Below are positions 1 to 5,447 of a DNA stretch of 11,142 nt, one piece after another. The first letter of the stretch is position 1. Each line of letters starts with the position of its first letter. This DNA is from a bacterium (GTDB lineage: Bacteria; Electryoneota; RPQS01), in assembly GCA_018814465.1 (NCBI GenBank), contig JAHIZR010000075.1, positions 1 to 11,142 on the forward strand. The letters run 5' to 3'. Below the pieces are notes generated by a model, which saw nothing but the letters and a program-made list of their open reading frames with translations, was not told where the DNA came from and made no database searches. The position numbers were made by a program, and so were the translations under genes.

Positions 1-31
1 GTTCCGGGCACCCGGGGACGAGTGCCTCGGC
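1..31 (+). repeat. Left copy of 31-bp terminal inverted repeat
   Basis: The first 31 bases match the reverse complement of the last 31 bases of the window at 29 positions. The outer 20 bases are identical, and the two differences are at positions 21 and 23. The unit contains a short self-complementary core (CCGGG-CA-CCCGG), as in REP-like intergenic elements. No transposase is encoded inside the window, so a dispersed repeat at which the assembly ended is more likely than a transposon end. Confidence 0.85.
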
Positions 32-42
32 ATCGAAGGTAT

Positions 43-56
43 CCCCTTGTCCCCCC
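43..56 (-). repeat. Partial inverted copy of the C/G-rich repeat
   Basis: Read on the minus strand this stretch is GGGGGGACAAGGGG. It matches the 3' half of the direct repeats at 249-274 and 10991-11016 apart from one missing A. It lies just inside the left terminal repeat. The homopolymer content makes a chance match possible. Confidence 0.4.
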
Positions 57-73
57 ATGGAATGGGAGGGAAT

Positions 74-106
74 AAGAAAAGCCCCGCTTCAATGAATCGG
101 GAGCTT
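74..106 (-). terminator. Hairpin terminator, minus strand
   Basis: On the minus strand an imperfect stem (98-106 with 79-86, continued inwards by GAA/TTC) is followed by TTTTCTT. The orientation would stop minus-strand transcripts leaving the gene at 285-1814, although it lies about 180 bases beyond that stop codon. Confidence 0.5.
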
Positions 107-118
107 CAGCTTGTTACA

Positions 119-147
119 AAGTCCTCGCGCTCAGCGGGGACTTTTTT
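119..147 (+). terminator. Intrinsic terminator, plus strand
   Basis: A ten-pair stem (119-128 with 134-143, one G-U pair, five-base loop) runs directly into six T residues at 142-147. It would end a plus-strand transcript arriving from left of the window. No gene of that transcript is visible here. Confidence 0.65.
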
Positions 148-216
148 ATGGAGGAGTAATTCCGTCTTTCGCTGTGAGGAGTGGCTGTTTCGGAAGAATG
201 TGAGTCGCTCAACGGA

Positions 217-240
217 AAGCCCACTCCATCGAGCGGGCTT
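217..240. terminator. Possible bidirectional hairpin terminator
   Basis: AAGCCC (217-222) pairs with GGGCTT (235-240), and inner CTC/GAG pairs extend the stem past one mismatch. On the plus strand ATCTTTT follows; on the minus strand TTTCCGTT follows. It sits 45 bases beyond the stop of the minus-strand gene at 285-1814 and may be its first terminator. The T tracts are weak on both strands. Confidence 0.4.
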
Positions 241-248
241 ATCTTTTC

Positions 249-274
249 CCCCTGCTTGCGGGGGGACAAAGGGG
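249..274 (+). repeat. C/G-rich dispersed repeat, copy 1
   Basis: This 26-base unit recurs in the same orientation at 10991-11016 with a single difference (ACAAAGG here, ACATAGG there). It starts with a small hairpin (CCCC-TGCTTGC-GGGG) and ends in a second G run. It is intergenic here and near the other end of the window, as expected for a dispersed non-coding repeat. Confidence 0.75.
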
Positions 275-284
275 AGTGTAAATC

Positions 285-1814
285 TTATTTCGTCAGCAGC
301 AGCTTCTTAACCTTTGCCTGTGTCGGTGTGCTTACTTTGGCAAAGTAAATCCCCGAGGGCAGTGCGGACGCATCGAACAGATATTTATGACTACCGGAAG
401 CTATCACACCAAGATCAACCTGCTCAACAGTCTGTCCCAACAGATTCATCACCGTCACAGAGGTTTCGCACGCCGCAGGCAGCGCAAACGAAATCGTTGT
501 CGTCGGATTGAAAGGATTGGGATAAGCGGTGAGGGTGAAGTCCTGGGGTATAATTACATCTGAATCCTTAAACACATCATTAAAACTGGTACACCGATAA
601 AGCCTAACTAAATGTGTGTCATTATCGTAGGTAACCAACTGATCATAATCTGGATTGGATTTGTTCATATATTGCGGCGTTCCTAAAAAGTCGGATGTCT
701 GCCCCATATAATGCCCGTTCGAAGCGCGGTAGATTGAGCAGTAACTTGAATCCGGTTTGTTCATCCAGATCTGCTCATCCTCAGAACCGCAGCGGGCGCT
801 GAAAGACGAATAGTTCGAAAACCACCAATCTTCAGTCCTCCACAGCAGTTCATGGTCAGGCGAGGAATGAGCCTGCAAGGGCGACGTTGTGATAATTCTG
901 TGTGTTCCGTCCGCATCGGTCTGCGCGATCAGTTTCCCGGACAGTCCGAGCGAATCCAAGGTCCAATTTCCATTCGCGTCAACGGTCGAGAATCCGCTCC
1001 ATCCATGGGATTCATAATTCTCTCCATCCTCCAGACTGTAGCCGTAGCTGTGCAAACACGCGAACGTGAAAGGATCACTGCGCGCAAATGCGCCGAGGCG
1101 CCTTGCATAGCCGGGTACATCCGCAAACAGTAATGTGTCCTCCGTGATAATTCCTATCGTCACACCACAACCGCTCCAGCGTTCATGCCAGTCACCGGGC
1201 AAGTAAACATCAGCAGTATACTGAACCGTCCATGAAATCAGATTTGTGACTGCGGGCAATGGCGGCGTTATGGTCATGTCCGCATAAGTTCCCTCCCTCG
1301 AAAACCAAGCACTTGCAATGCCATAAGCATAATTGTCCTGAATCTGCTTTGTATAAAGTATCATTCCATCCGTTAAATCCCAAATAATAATATAGTAATC
1401 ATAGGCTCCATCAGCATCCTGATTATCAGATTCCACCATTCGTATTGCGGCAATAACGGTATGATCAGGTCTTGACGGCCAGCGTAGAAGATACAAGTCA
1501 CGCGAATGCGATTGATTCAGATAGAATCCCCAGAGACTGAGATTAAACTGAACACATAGCGCGCTGTCAAGCTGAGTCGGCAATACGAACGTCTGCAGCG
1601 GCTGTGAGAGGTCGGTCTGGTAGAAGATTGTGTCGTTGCGGAGAACGGTCCAGCCGGGAATAGAATCGTTCATCCAGAATTGCACGTCCCAAGGGTGGGT
1701 AATGTACTGGCCTGTGGGCGGAGCCGGAATCTCAAACTCGTGCAGCAGTTCCAACTGAAATTCCTGCGCGAGGACACAACCGCAGATCAATAAGCCGAGA
1801 ATGAAAGCTTTCAT
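285..1814 (-). CDS. Secreted protein with type IX secretion sorting domain
   Basis: A 509-residue exported protein of unknown function. Residues 1-16 form a signal peptide (Lys, hydrophobic run, Val-Leu-Ala then Gln). The Cys residues at 11 and 13 do not make a convincing lipobox. Residues about 18-425 form a large Trp/Tyr/Asp-rich region without a family I recognise. Residues about 427-509 are a T9SS type A sorting domain: YPNPFNPTTT at 431-440, then VTVMNLLGQTV, LPSGIYFAKV and a Lys-Lys-Leu-Leu-Leu-Thr-Lys end. In known T9SS cargo this domain directs outer-membrane passage and is removed on anchoring. The passenger region is paralogous to the product of 5448-6854: both carry WDVQxWMxDSxxGW near the N-terminus (42-55 here), an A-Q-x-D-x-D-G-T-x-R segment and a similar stretch before the C-terminal domain. 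The beta-rich look allows a propeller-like fold, but that is inference. The gene is monocistronic and divergent from 2040-2420. Confidence 0.9.
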   Translation of the reverse strand: MKAFILGLLICGCVLAQEFQLELLHEFEIPAPPTGQYITHPWDVQFWMNDSIPGWTVLRNDTIFYQTDLSQPLQTFVLPTQLDSALCVQFNLSLWGFYLNQSHSRDLYLLRWPSRPDHTVIAAIRMVESDNQDADGAYDYYIIIWDLTDGMILYTKQIQDNYAYGIASAWFSREGTYADMTITPPLPAVTNLISWTVQYTADVYLPGDWHERWSGCGVTIGIITEDTLLFADVPGYARRLGAFARSDPFTFACLHSYGYSLEDGENYESHGWSGFSTVDANGNWTLDSLGLSGKLIAQTDADGTHRIITTSPLQAHSSPDHELLWRTEDWWFSNYSSFSARCGSEDEQIWMNKPDSSYCSIYRASNGHYMGQTSDFLGTPQYMNKSNPDYDQLVTYDNDTHLVRLYRCTSFNDVFKDSDVIIPQDFTLTAYPNPFNPTTTISFALPAACETSVTVMNLLGQTVEQVDLGVIASGSHKYLFDASALPSGIYFAKVSTPTQAKVKKLLLTK

Positions 1815-1844
1815 GACATGAACCGGTGGTTAGTCTTGTCTTAC

Positions 1845-1873
1845 AAGTTAACATACAATTTCTGCCCCGTCAA
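1845..1873 (-). promoter_or_regulatory. Sigma-70-like promoter for the 285-1814 gene
   Basis: On the minus strand TTGACG (1873-1868) is followed after 17 bases by TAACTT (1850-1845), about 30 bases upstream of the ATG at 1814. The -35 box is one base from consensus; the -10 box is moderate. Placement and spacing fit. No clear Shine-Dalgarno sequence precedes the start. Confidence 0.5.
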
Positions 1874-1980
1874 TGCTGAAAACCAGCCACATTTCGAAAT
1901 ATCACACGATCAATTCATTCATAAGTGTATAAAAACTTAAAGCTGCGCTCCCCGATAAACTGCAAAGAGTCAGACAGTCG

Positions 1981-2032
1981 GCAAGTTAGTCGGTGTCGCC
2001 TCTTGTATCTTCGCCCAGATTTGCTAACTTGC
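1981..2032. promoter_or_regulatory. 9-bp inverted repeat over the promoter of the DUF2203 gene
   Basis: GCAAGTTAG (1981-1989) is the perfect complement of CTAACTTGC (2024-2032). The right arm ends seven bases before the ATG at 2040 and covers a possible -10 box (TAACTT, 2025-2030) that lies 16 bases after a possible -35 (TTGTAT, 2003-2008). If this promoter is real, transcription would start about three bases before the ATG, giving a nearly leaderless mRNA. That would agree with the lack of a Shine-Dalgarno sequence. The repeat could be an operator. Confidence 0.4.
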
Positions 2033-2039
2033 ACGAACC

Positions 2040-2420
2040 ATGGAAAACCATCTCTTCACGCTCGCCGAAGCCCGCTCCGCCCTGCCGCTGGTGCAGCGCA
2101 TCGCCCTGGATATTCAGACAACCGTCCGCGATCTCTCGCGCATTAACGGCGCAATCGGCGTCCTGATGGGCGCACAAACCATAGATGATATCGCTTTCGA
2201 ATCCCAGCAACAAGCCGAAGCTCTGCTGGATAAAGCCTGCTCCTTCATCGAGGAGTTGCAGGAAATCGGAGCCGAATTAAAAGGCCTTGACCCGATTCTC
2301 GTTGATTTTCGGTCACTTCAGAATGGAATATTAGTTAATCTCTGCTGGGAAATCGGCGAGGATGATATCCGCTACTGGCACACGATTGATGGCGGCTACG
2401 CCGGACGGCAAGAGCTGTAG
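2040..2420 (+). CDS. DUF2203 family protein
   Basis: A 126-residue soluble protein that fits the DUF2203 family throughout its length. The N-terminus has the family's F-T-L-x-E-A-R-x-x-L-P pattern (residues 6-16, with Ala for Glu at the fifth place). A helical, coiled-coil-like middle follows (about 16-80). The C-terminal block L-D-P-I-L-V-D-F, then L-C-W-x-x-G-E-D-D-I-x-Y-W-H and a final G-Y-A-G-R-Q-E-L, is diagnostic. The biochemical role of the family is unknown. Length is typical, so the ATG at 2040 is sound although no ribosome binding site is visible. The gene stands alone between a divergent secreted-protein gene and its own terminator. Nothing links it functionally to its neighbours. 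Confidence 0.88.
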   Translation: MENHLFTLAEARSALPLVQRIALDIQTTVRDLSRINGAIGVLMGAQTIDDIAFESQQQAEALLDKACSFIEELQEIGAELKGLDPILVDFRSLQNGILVNLCWEIGEDDIRYWHTIDGGYAGRQEL

Positions 2421-2460
2421 TATTCCAAATCACTGTCTTTTATCACCTGAAAAACTCCTA

Positions 2461-2499
2461 AAGACCCTTTGCTGATTCAGCCGCAGAGGGTCTTTTTTT
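2461..2499 (+). terminator. Intrinsic terminator of the DUF2203 gene
   Basis: AAGACCCTTTGC (2461-2472) pairs with GCAGAGGGTCTT (2483-2494) with one mismatch and a ten-base loop, followed by seven T residues (2493-2499). It lies 40 bases past the stop codon. Confidence 0.85.
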
Positions 2500-2775
2500 C
2501 ACACCCAGGGTCCTCGCGAATGAAAACGACCGAGTTAGTATCTGCTATGAACTAAACCTCCGAGATTTGCTCGTAATAGAGGCAAAAGAGAGGAGTCCTA
2601 TCTTCATATATGTTGACATTCCCTGCGAACAGGGTCAACAGCAATGTAAACTCAAGTTCCTCGCAATAATAAGGCACTCTATCACTATGTAATTAAACAT
2701 TATACGATGTCGGATTAGACTCTCATTGGAGTATTTGACAAACGCCTCAAAACTTCGAAAATCGATGAAGTTGTA
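2500..2775. other. Intergenic stretch without a gene; one hairpin
   Basis: No credible coding region is present: only very short reading frames without a ribosome binding site. The one structure seen is an imperfect hairpin at 2612-2639 (GTTGA/TCAAC outside, CCCTG/CAGGG inside, CGAA loop, four bases bulged on the left). It lacks a T tract and so does not look like a terminator. The region is more AT-rich than the flanking genes. Confidence 0.5.
2751..2772. promoter_or_regulatory. Inverted repeat abutting the -35 box
   Basis: AACTTC (2751-2756) and GAAGTT (2767-2772) are perfect complements separated by ten bases, with TCGA near each arm on the inside. The element ends three bases before the -35 box at 2776, the usual place for a transcription factor dimer. 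No regulator gene is visible in the window. Confidence 0.4.
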
Positions 2776-2804
2776 TTGACATGTTTAACCATACCTACTA
2801 TATT
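2776..2804 (+). promoter_or_regulatory. Consensus promoter of the cysteine-rich pair
   Basis: A perfect -35 box TTGACA (2776-2781), a 17-base spacer and TATATT (2799-2804, one base from TATAAT) form a near-ideal sigma-70-type promoter. Transcription would start near 2811, leaving a leader of about 80 bases before the ATG at 2892. Hexamers and spacing are the same as in the promoter at 5374-5402. Confidence 0.75.
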
Positions 2805-2813
2805 AATCACAGT

Positions 2814-2861
2814 AAAACGTAGAAACGCACGTTTTCAAGCGTGAGGTACACTTGAAACGCT
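2814..2861 (+). promoter_or_regulatory. Structured 5' leader with alternative hairpins
   Basis: AAAACGT (2814-2820) pairs with ACGTTTT (2829-2835) at the predicted 5' end of the transcript. TTCAAG (2834-2839) can pair with CTTGAA (2851-2856), and AGCGT (2838-2842) with ACGCT (2857-2861). The first two share bases 2834-2835 and the last two are interleaved, so they cannot all form fully at once. The ribosome binding site AGGAGAGG (2878-2885) lies outside all of them. A 5'-end stabilising hairpin or a switch is possible. No known riboswitch is recognised. Confidence 0.35.
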
Positions 2862-2891
2862 ATATGAACAAGTACTTAGGAGAGGAATAGG

Positions 2892-4232
2892 ATGAAAATT
2901 TTGAAAAGTATTTTGTTAGGTGCGATCGTATTGACTTTCGCATGTACTGGATTTGCGCAAAATCCGGAAATGATTGTGGCTTTTAATTCTGTAACGCAGC
3001 AAATGAATTGCATCATCTGGTCAACTGAAGTTGACTCCTATGGCGAGAAAATCCCGTTTGATGTGATGATCGAGTTCTATTGCAACGGGAGTGAAGTCCC
3101 GATGAACGCCGCCATGATCCAGCAGTATGTCTTCAATCCTGAAGCAACGGATCCTTCCCAGTGCTATCAGCAGGGGAATTCCGCGCTGAATGTGACGCGC
3201 CATGCCTGCTTCGCCACGCTGAGCTGTGAAGGCTTGACTGCCGGTGATCCCTACCACTTCGAAGCCCACGCTCAAATAGTGGGAACTCCCGTTACACTTA
3301 TTCGTGAAGACGAGCTGATGGTGACGGGCGAGGGAGGTCTTGCCGGTTACGGACTCGATTACGACGGCGGCTGTCCCGGCGAAGAACTGCCCGATGAAAT
3401 CGGAATCGGCCAGTCCTACTGCGCGACCATTTGTCACCAGTCACTGTTCATTCCGATTTACTGCGAAGATCCGGGCTATACTCCGGATTTGATGGAGATC
3501 ACCGTGGAAAACGGCTGCGATATTGACACCGAGTGCGGCAGCTCGACTTGCGATCCGCTGGATGATTTCGAGCTGTTTGACGCGGTTGCGCTGATCTTCC
3601 CCGGATGCAACCTGTATCTGCATATTACCTATTGCGGCCTTGATGCCGGCTGTATCTGCATCACCCGCGGCGATTTCTATCTGCCGGTTGAAAGAGGCGA
3701 ATTCAACGCCGTGGCCGGAGACAATAACGTCGCCTTGAACTGGAATACCGCTTCCGAAACCAATGTTGACGAGTTCATTGTCACCCGCAATGGCGAAGAA
3801 GTCAAAAGAGTCGAGGCGCTAAACAGCGCAACCGGCGCCGGCTATGGCTGGGTGGACAATTCCGTTGTGAATGGCACCGACTACAGCTATACGCTGACCG
3901 TTCGCGACCTTGACGGCTCCGAATTGATTTGGGGCACGGTGAACGCTACTCCTGCCGAAAATATCGTTACCGGCTACAGCCTTGCGCAAAACTTCCCGAA
4001 TCCCTTCAACAGTGAAACCAGCTTCACCTACACCATCCCGGAAGCCGAGTACGTTTCACTGTCCATCCATAACCTGCTGGGACAGGAAATCGCCACTCTG
4101 GTCAACAGCCAGATGGAAGCTGGAACCCATACTTTGAACTGGACAGCGGACGGTCTCGCGGCCGGTGTCTATATGTATACTCTGAATGCCGGGAATTTCA
4201 GCCAAACCAACAAGATGCTCTATCTGAAGTAA
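2892..4232 (+). CDS. Secreted cysteine-rich protein with T9SS sorting domain
   Basis: A 446-residue exported protein. A signal peptide (1-22, ending Gly-Phe-Ala before Gln) is followed by an N-terminal module (about 24-150) that I do not recognise. Next is a cysteine-rich domain (about 170-265) with order Y-C-xxx-C, Y-C, G-C, E-C, T-C-D-P-L, G-C, Y-C and G-C-I-C. A fibronectin-III-like domain follows (271-about 354, opening FNAVAGDNNVALNWNTASE). Last is a T9SS type A sorting domain (about 362-446, NFPNPFN at 367-373, NLLGQE, ending Leu-Tyr-Leu-Lys). The cysteine-rich, Fn3-like and sorting parts are shared with the next gene; the N-terminal module is not. The even cysteine count in the shared domain suggests disulfides formed outside the cytoplasm. 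A strong ribosome binding site (AGGAGAGG, six bases before the ATG) fixes the start. It is first of two genes, 68 bases upstream of the second. Function unknown; a surface adhesin or structural protein is a guess. Confidence 0.9.
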   Translation: MKILKSILLGAIVLTFACTGFAQNPEMIVAFNSVTQQMNCIIWSTEVDSYGEKIPFDVMIEFYCNGSEVPMNAAMIQQYVFNPEATDPSQCYQQGNSALNVTRHACFATLSCEGLTAGDPYHFEAHAQIVGTPVTLIREDELMVTGEGGLAGYGLDYDGGCPGEELPDEIGIGQSYCATICHQSLFIPIYCEDPGYTPDLMEITVENGCDIDTECGSSTCDPLDDFELFDAVALIFPGCNLYLHITYCGLDAGCICITRGDFYLPVERGEFNAVAGDNNVALNWNTASETNVDEFIVTRNGEEVKRVEALNSATGAGYGWVDNSVVNGTDYSYTLTVRDLDGSELIWGTVNATPAENIVTGYSLAQNFPNPFNSETSFTYTIPEAEYVSLSIHNLLGQEIATLVNSQMEAGTHTLNWTADGLAAGVYMYTLNAGNFSQTNKMLYLK

Positions 4233-4300
4233 ACTTTCGGATCGCGCCTCAAGTTTGTTTGATCGATAGGGATGAATTTATTTAAGAAAGCGAGACGTCT

Positions 4301-5302
4301 ATGAAAATATTTCGACTTTTGATACTGGGAACGGTGCTGATCTTCGGTATCGCCACAGCGAACGCGCAGGTGTGTGAATTCGACTACCCTGATGAACTAT
4401 ACCTGTACGATTCCTATTGCATTCAGGTCTGCGCTCAGCCGTTTCCACCCCAAGGGTTCTTTATTGTCGGTAATCCTACCAGCGGACCCGATAATTTTCC
4501 TGTGATTACTTTCACGGCTGGCTGCAGCCCGCTGAATTCAGATTGCGCGGTCGATTGCGAACCACTGACGATTCCGGATGGCGAATGGGTGCTGGGCGGC
4601 GATCCTCAACATTGGTATCCGGAATATTATTGGATGGGAAATGCGTGCATTGAGTTCTACTTGAAGTGGCTCCATGACAACTACTGGGATTTCTTCATGC
4701 TCAGCAATTGCGAAGGCTGCTTCTGCATGACCTTCGACTCTGAGTTGCCTGTCAATCTGCTGGACTTCACGGCGGTCGCGGGAGATGGCGAAGTGGCCCT
4801 CAACTGGAACACCGCGTCGGAATCCAATACGGATCATTTCGAAATCGTTCGCAACAGTGAATTGTTGGAGCAGGTTCCCGCTCGCAACGCTGTTACCGGC
4901 AGTTCGTACAGCTGGGTGGATAATTCTGTTCAGAACGGTCACAGCTACAGCTATGAACTGTTCTCGGTGGATTTCGACGGCACGCGCGCTTTCCTGAGCA
5001 CGGCCAGCGCCACCCCGAGTGCTAATACCGGTATGGTTACCGAGTACGCGCTCCATCAGAACTATCCGAACCCGTTCAATCCGGAAACGCAGATCGCGTT
5101 TGACTTGGTGGAAGACCAGTTCGTGACGCTGAAGGTGCTAAACCTGCTCGGTCAGGAAGTGGCCACTGTGGCTTCCGGCGAATTCAACGCCGGCCGCCAT
5201 ACGGTCAATTTCAATGGCGCGGACCTGACATCGGGTGTCTACCTCTACACCCTGACGATGGATAATTTCTCGGCAACCAAGAAACTGGTTCTGCTGAAGT
5301 AA
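4301..5302 (+). CDS. Secreted cysteine-rich protein, tandem paralog, T9SS sorting domain
   Basis: A 333-residue exported protein, shorter paralog of the preceding gene product. A signal peptide (1-22, Ala-Asn-Ala before Gln) leads straight into the cysteine-rich domain (about 24-150): V-C, Y-C-xxx-C, G-C, D-C, D-C-E-P-L, A-C, N-C and G-C-F-C. A fibronectin-III-like domain (156-about 243, opening FTAVAGDGEVALNWNTASE) and a T9SS type A sorting domain (249-333, NYPNPFN at 254-260, VLNLLGQEV, LTSGVYLYTL, ending Lys-Leu-Val-Leu-Leu-Lys) follow. It lacks the roughly 150-residue N-terminal module of its neighbour. The middle of the cysteine-rich domain has a Trp/Tyr-rich insert (HWYPEYYW). No strong ribosome binding site is seen, but signal peptide and operon position support the start. 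It probably shares the promoter at 2776-2804 and ends at the terminator at 5326-5356. Function unknown; surface exposure is inferred from the sorting domain. Confidence 0.9.
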   Translation: MKIFRLLILGTVLIFGIATANAQVCEFDYPDELYLYDSYCIQVCAQPFPPQGFFIVGNPTSGPDNFPVITFTAGCSPLNSDCAVDCEPLTIPDGEWVLGGDPQHWYPEYYWMGNACIEFYLKWLHDNYWDFFMLSNCEGCFCMTFDSELPVNLLDFTAVAGDGEVALNWNTASESNTDHFEIVRNSELLEQVPARNAVTGSSYSWVDNSVQNGHSYSYELFSVDFDGTRAFLSTASATPSANTGMVTEYALHQNYPNPFNPETQIAFDLVEDQFVTLKVLNLLGQEVATVASGEFNAGRHTVNFNGADLTSGVYLYTLTMDNFSATKKLVLLK

Positions 5303-5325
5303 CTCCCTATTCCTCCTGTTAATAT

Positions 5326-5356
5326 AGCCCCTGCGATTTCGCAGGGGCTTTTTTTA
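5326..5356 (+). terminator. Strong intrinsic terminator of the cysteine-rich pair
   Basis: AGCCCCTGCG (5326-5335) pairs perfectly with CGCAGGGGCT (5340-5349) around a four-base loop, followed by a run of T residues to 5355. It lies 24 bases after the stop at 5302 and just upstream of the next promoter, so the following gene is a separate unit. Confidence 0.9.
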
Positions 5357-5373
5357 TTATCTGAGATTATACC

Positions 5374-5402
5374 TTGACAGATGGGCAGCTTGGGAGTATA
5401 TT
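5374..5402 (+). promoter_or_regulatory. Consensus promoter of the 5448-6854 gene
   Basis: TTGACA (5374-5379), a 17-base spacer and TATATT (5397-5402) match the promoter at 2776-2804 box for box. The predicted start near 5409 leaves a leader of about 40 bases. The inverted repeat found upstream of the other promoter is absent here. Confidence 0.75.
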
Positions 5403-5428
5403 ATTGTATAGATATTCTAACTCTCGAA

Positions 5429-5444
5429 ATGATCTGAGGATCAT
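5429..5444 (+). promoter_or_regulatory. Hairpin enclosing the ribosome binding site of the 5448-6854 gene
   Basis: ATGATC (5429-5434) and GATCAT (5439-5444) are perfect complements with a TGAG loop. The likely Shine-Dalgarno sequence GAGGA (5436-5440) lies in the loop and right arm, and the hairpin ends three bases before the ATG at 5448. Folding could limit ribosome access. The stem is short, so the effect may be small. Confidence 0.4.
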
Positions 5445-5447
5445 GTC

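Noticed and set aside
47..310. Open frame of 87 codons across the left intergenic region
   Set aside because: It runs through repeats and hairpins, overlaps the 3' end of the real minus-strand gene, has no ribosome binding site and gives a low-complexity basic protein.
929..1126. Coding frames on the strand opposite to, or in other frames of, the large genes
   Set aside because: They lie wholly inside well-supported genes, lack recognisable domains and ribosome binding sites, and arise from the coding bias of the real gene.
2892..2960. Lipoprotein signal in the first cysteine-rich protein (Cys18)
   Set aside because: The residues before Cys18 (Thr-Phe-Ala) do not form a proper lipobox. A signal peptidase I site after Ala22 together with a T9SS sorting domain fits better.
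4231..4256. Hairpin AAACTT/AAGTTT between the two cysteine-rich genes as a terminator
   Set aside because: The stem has only six AT-rich pairs, a 14-base loop and no T tract. It could at most modulate the second gene.
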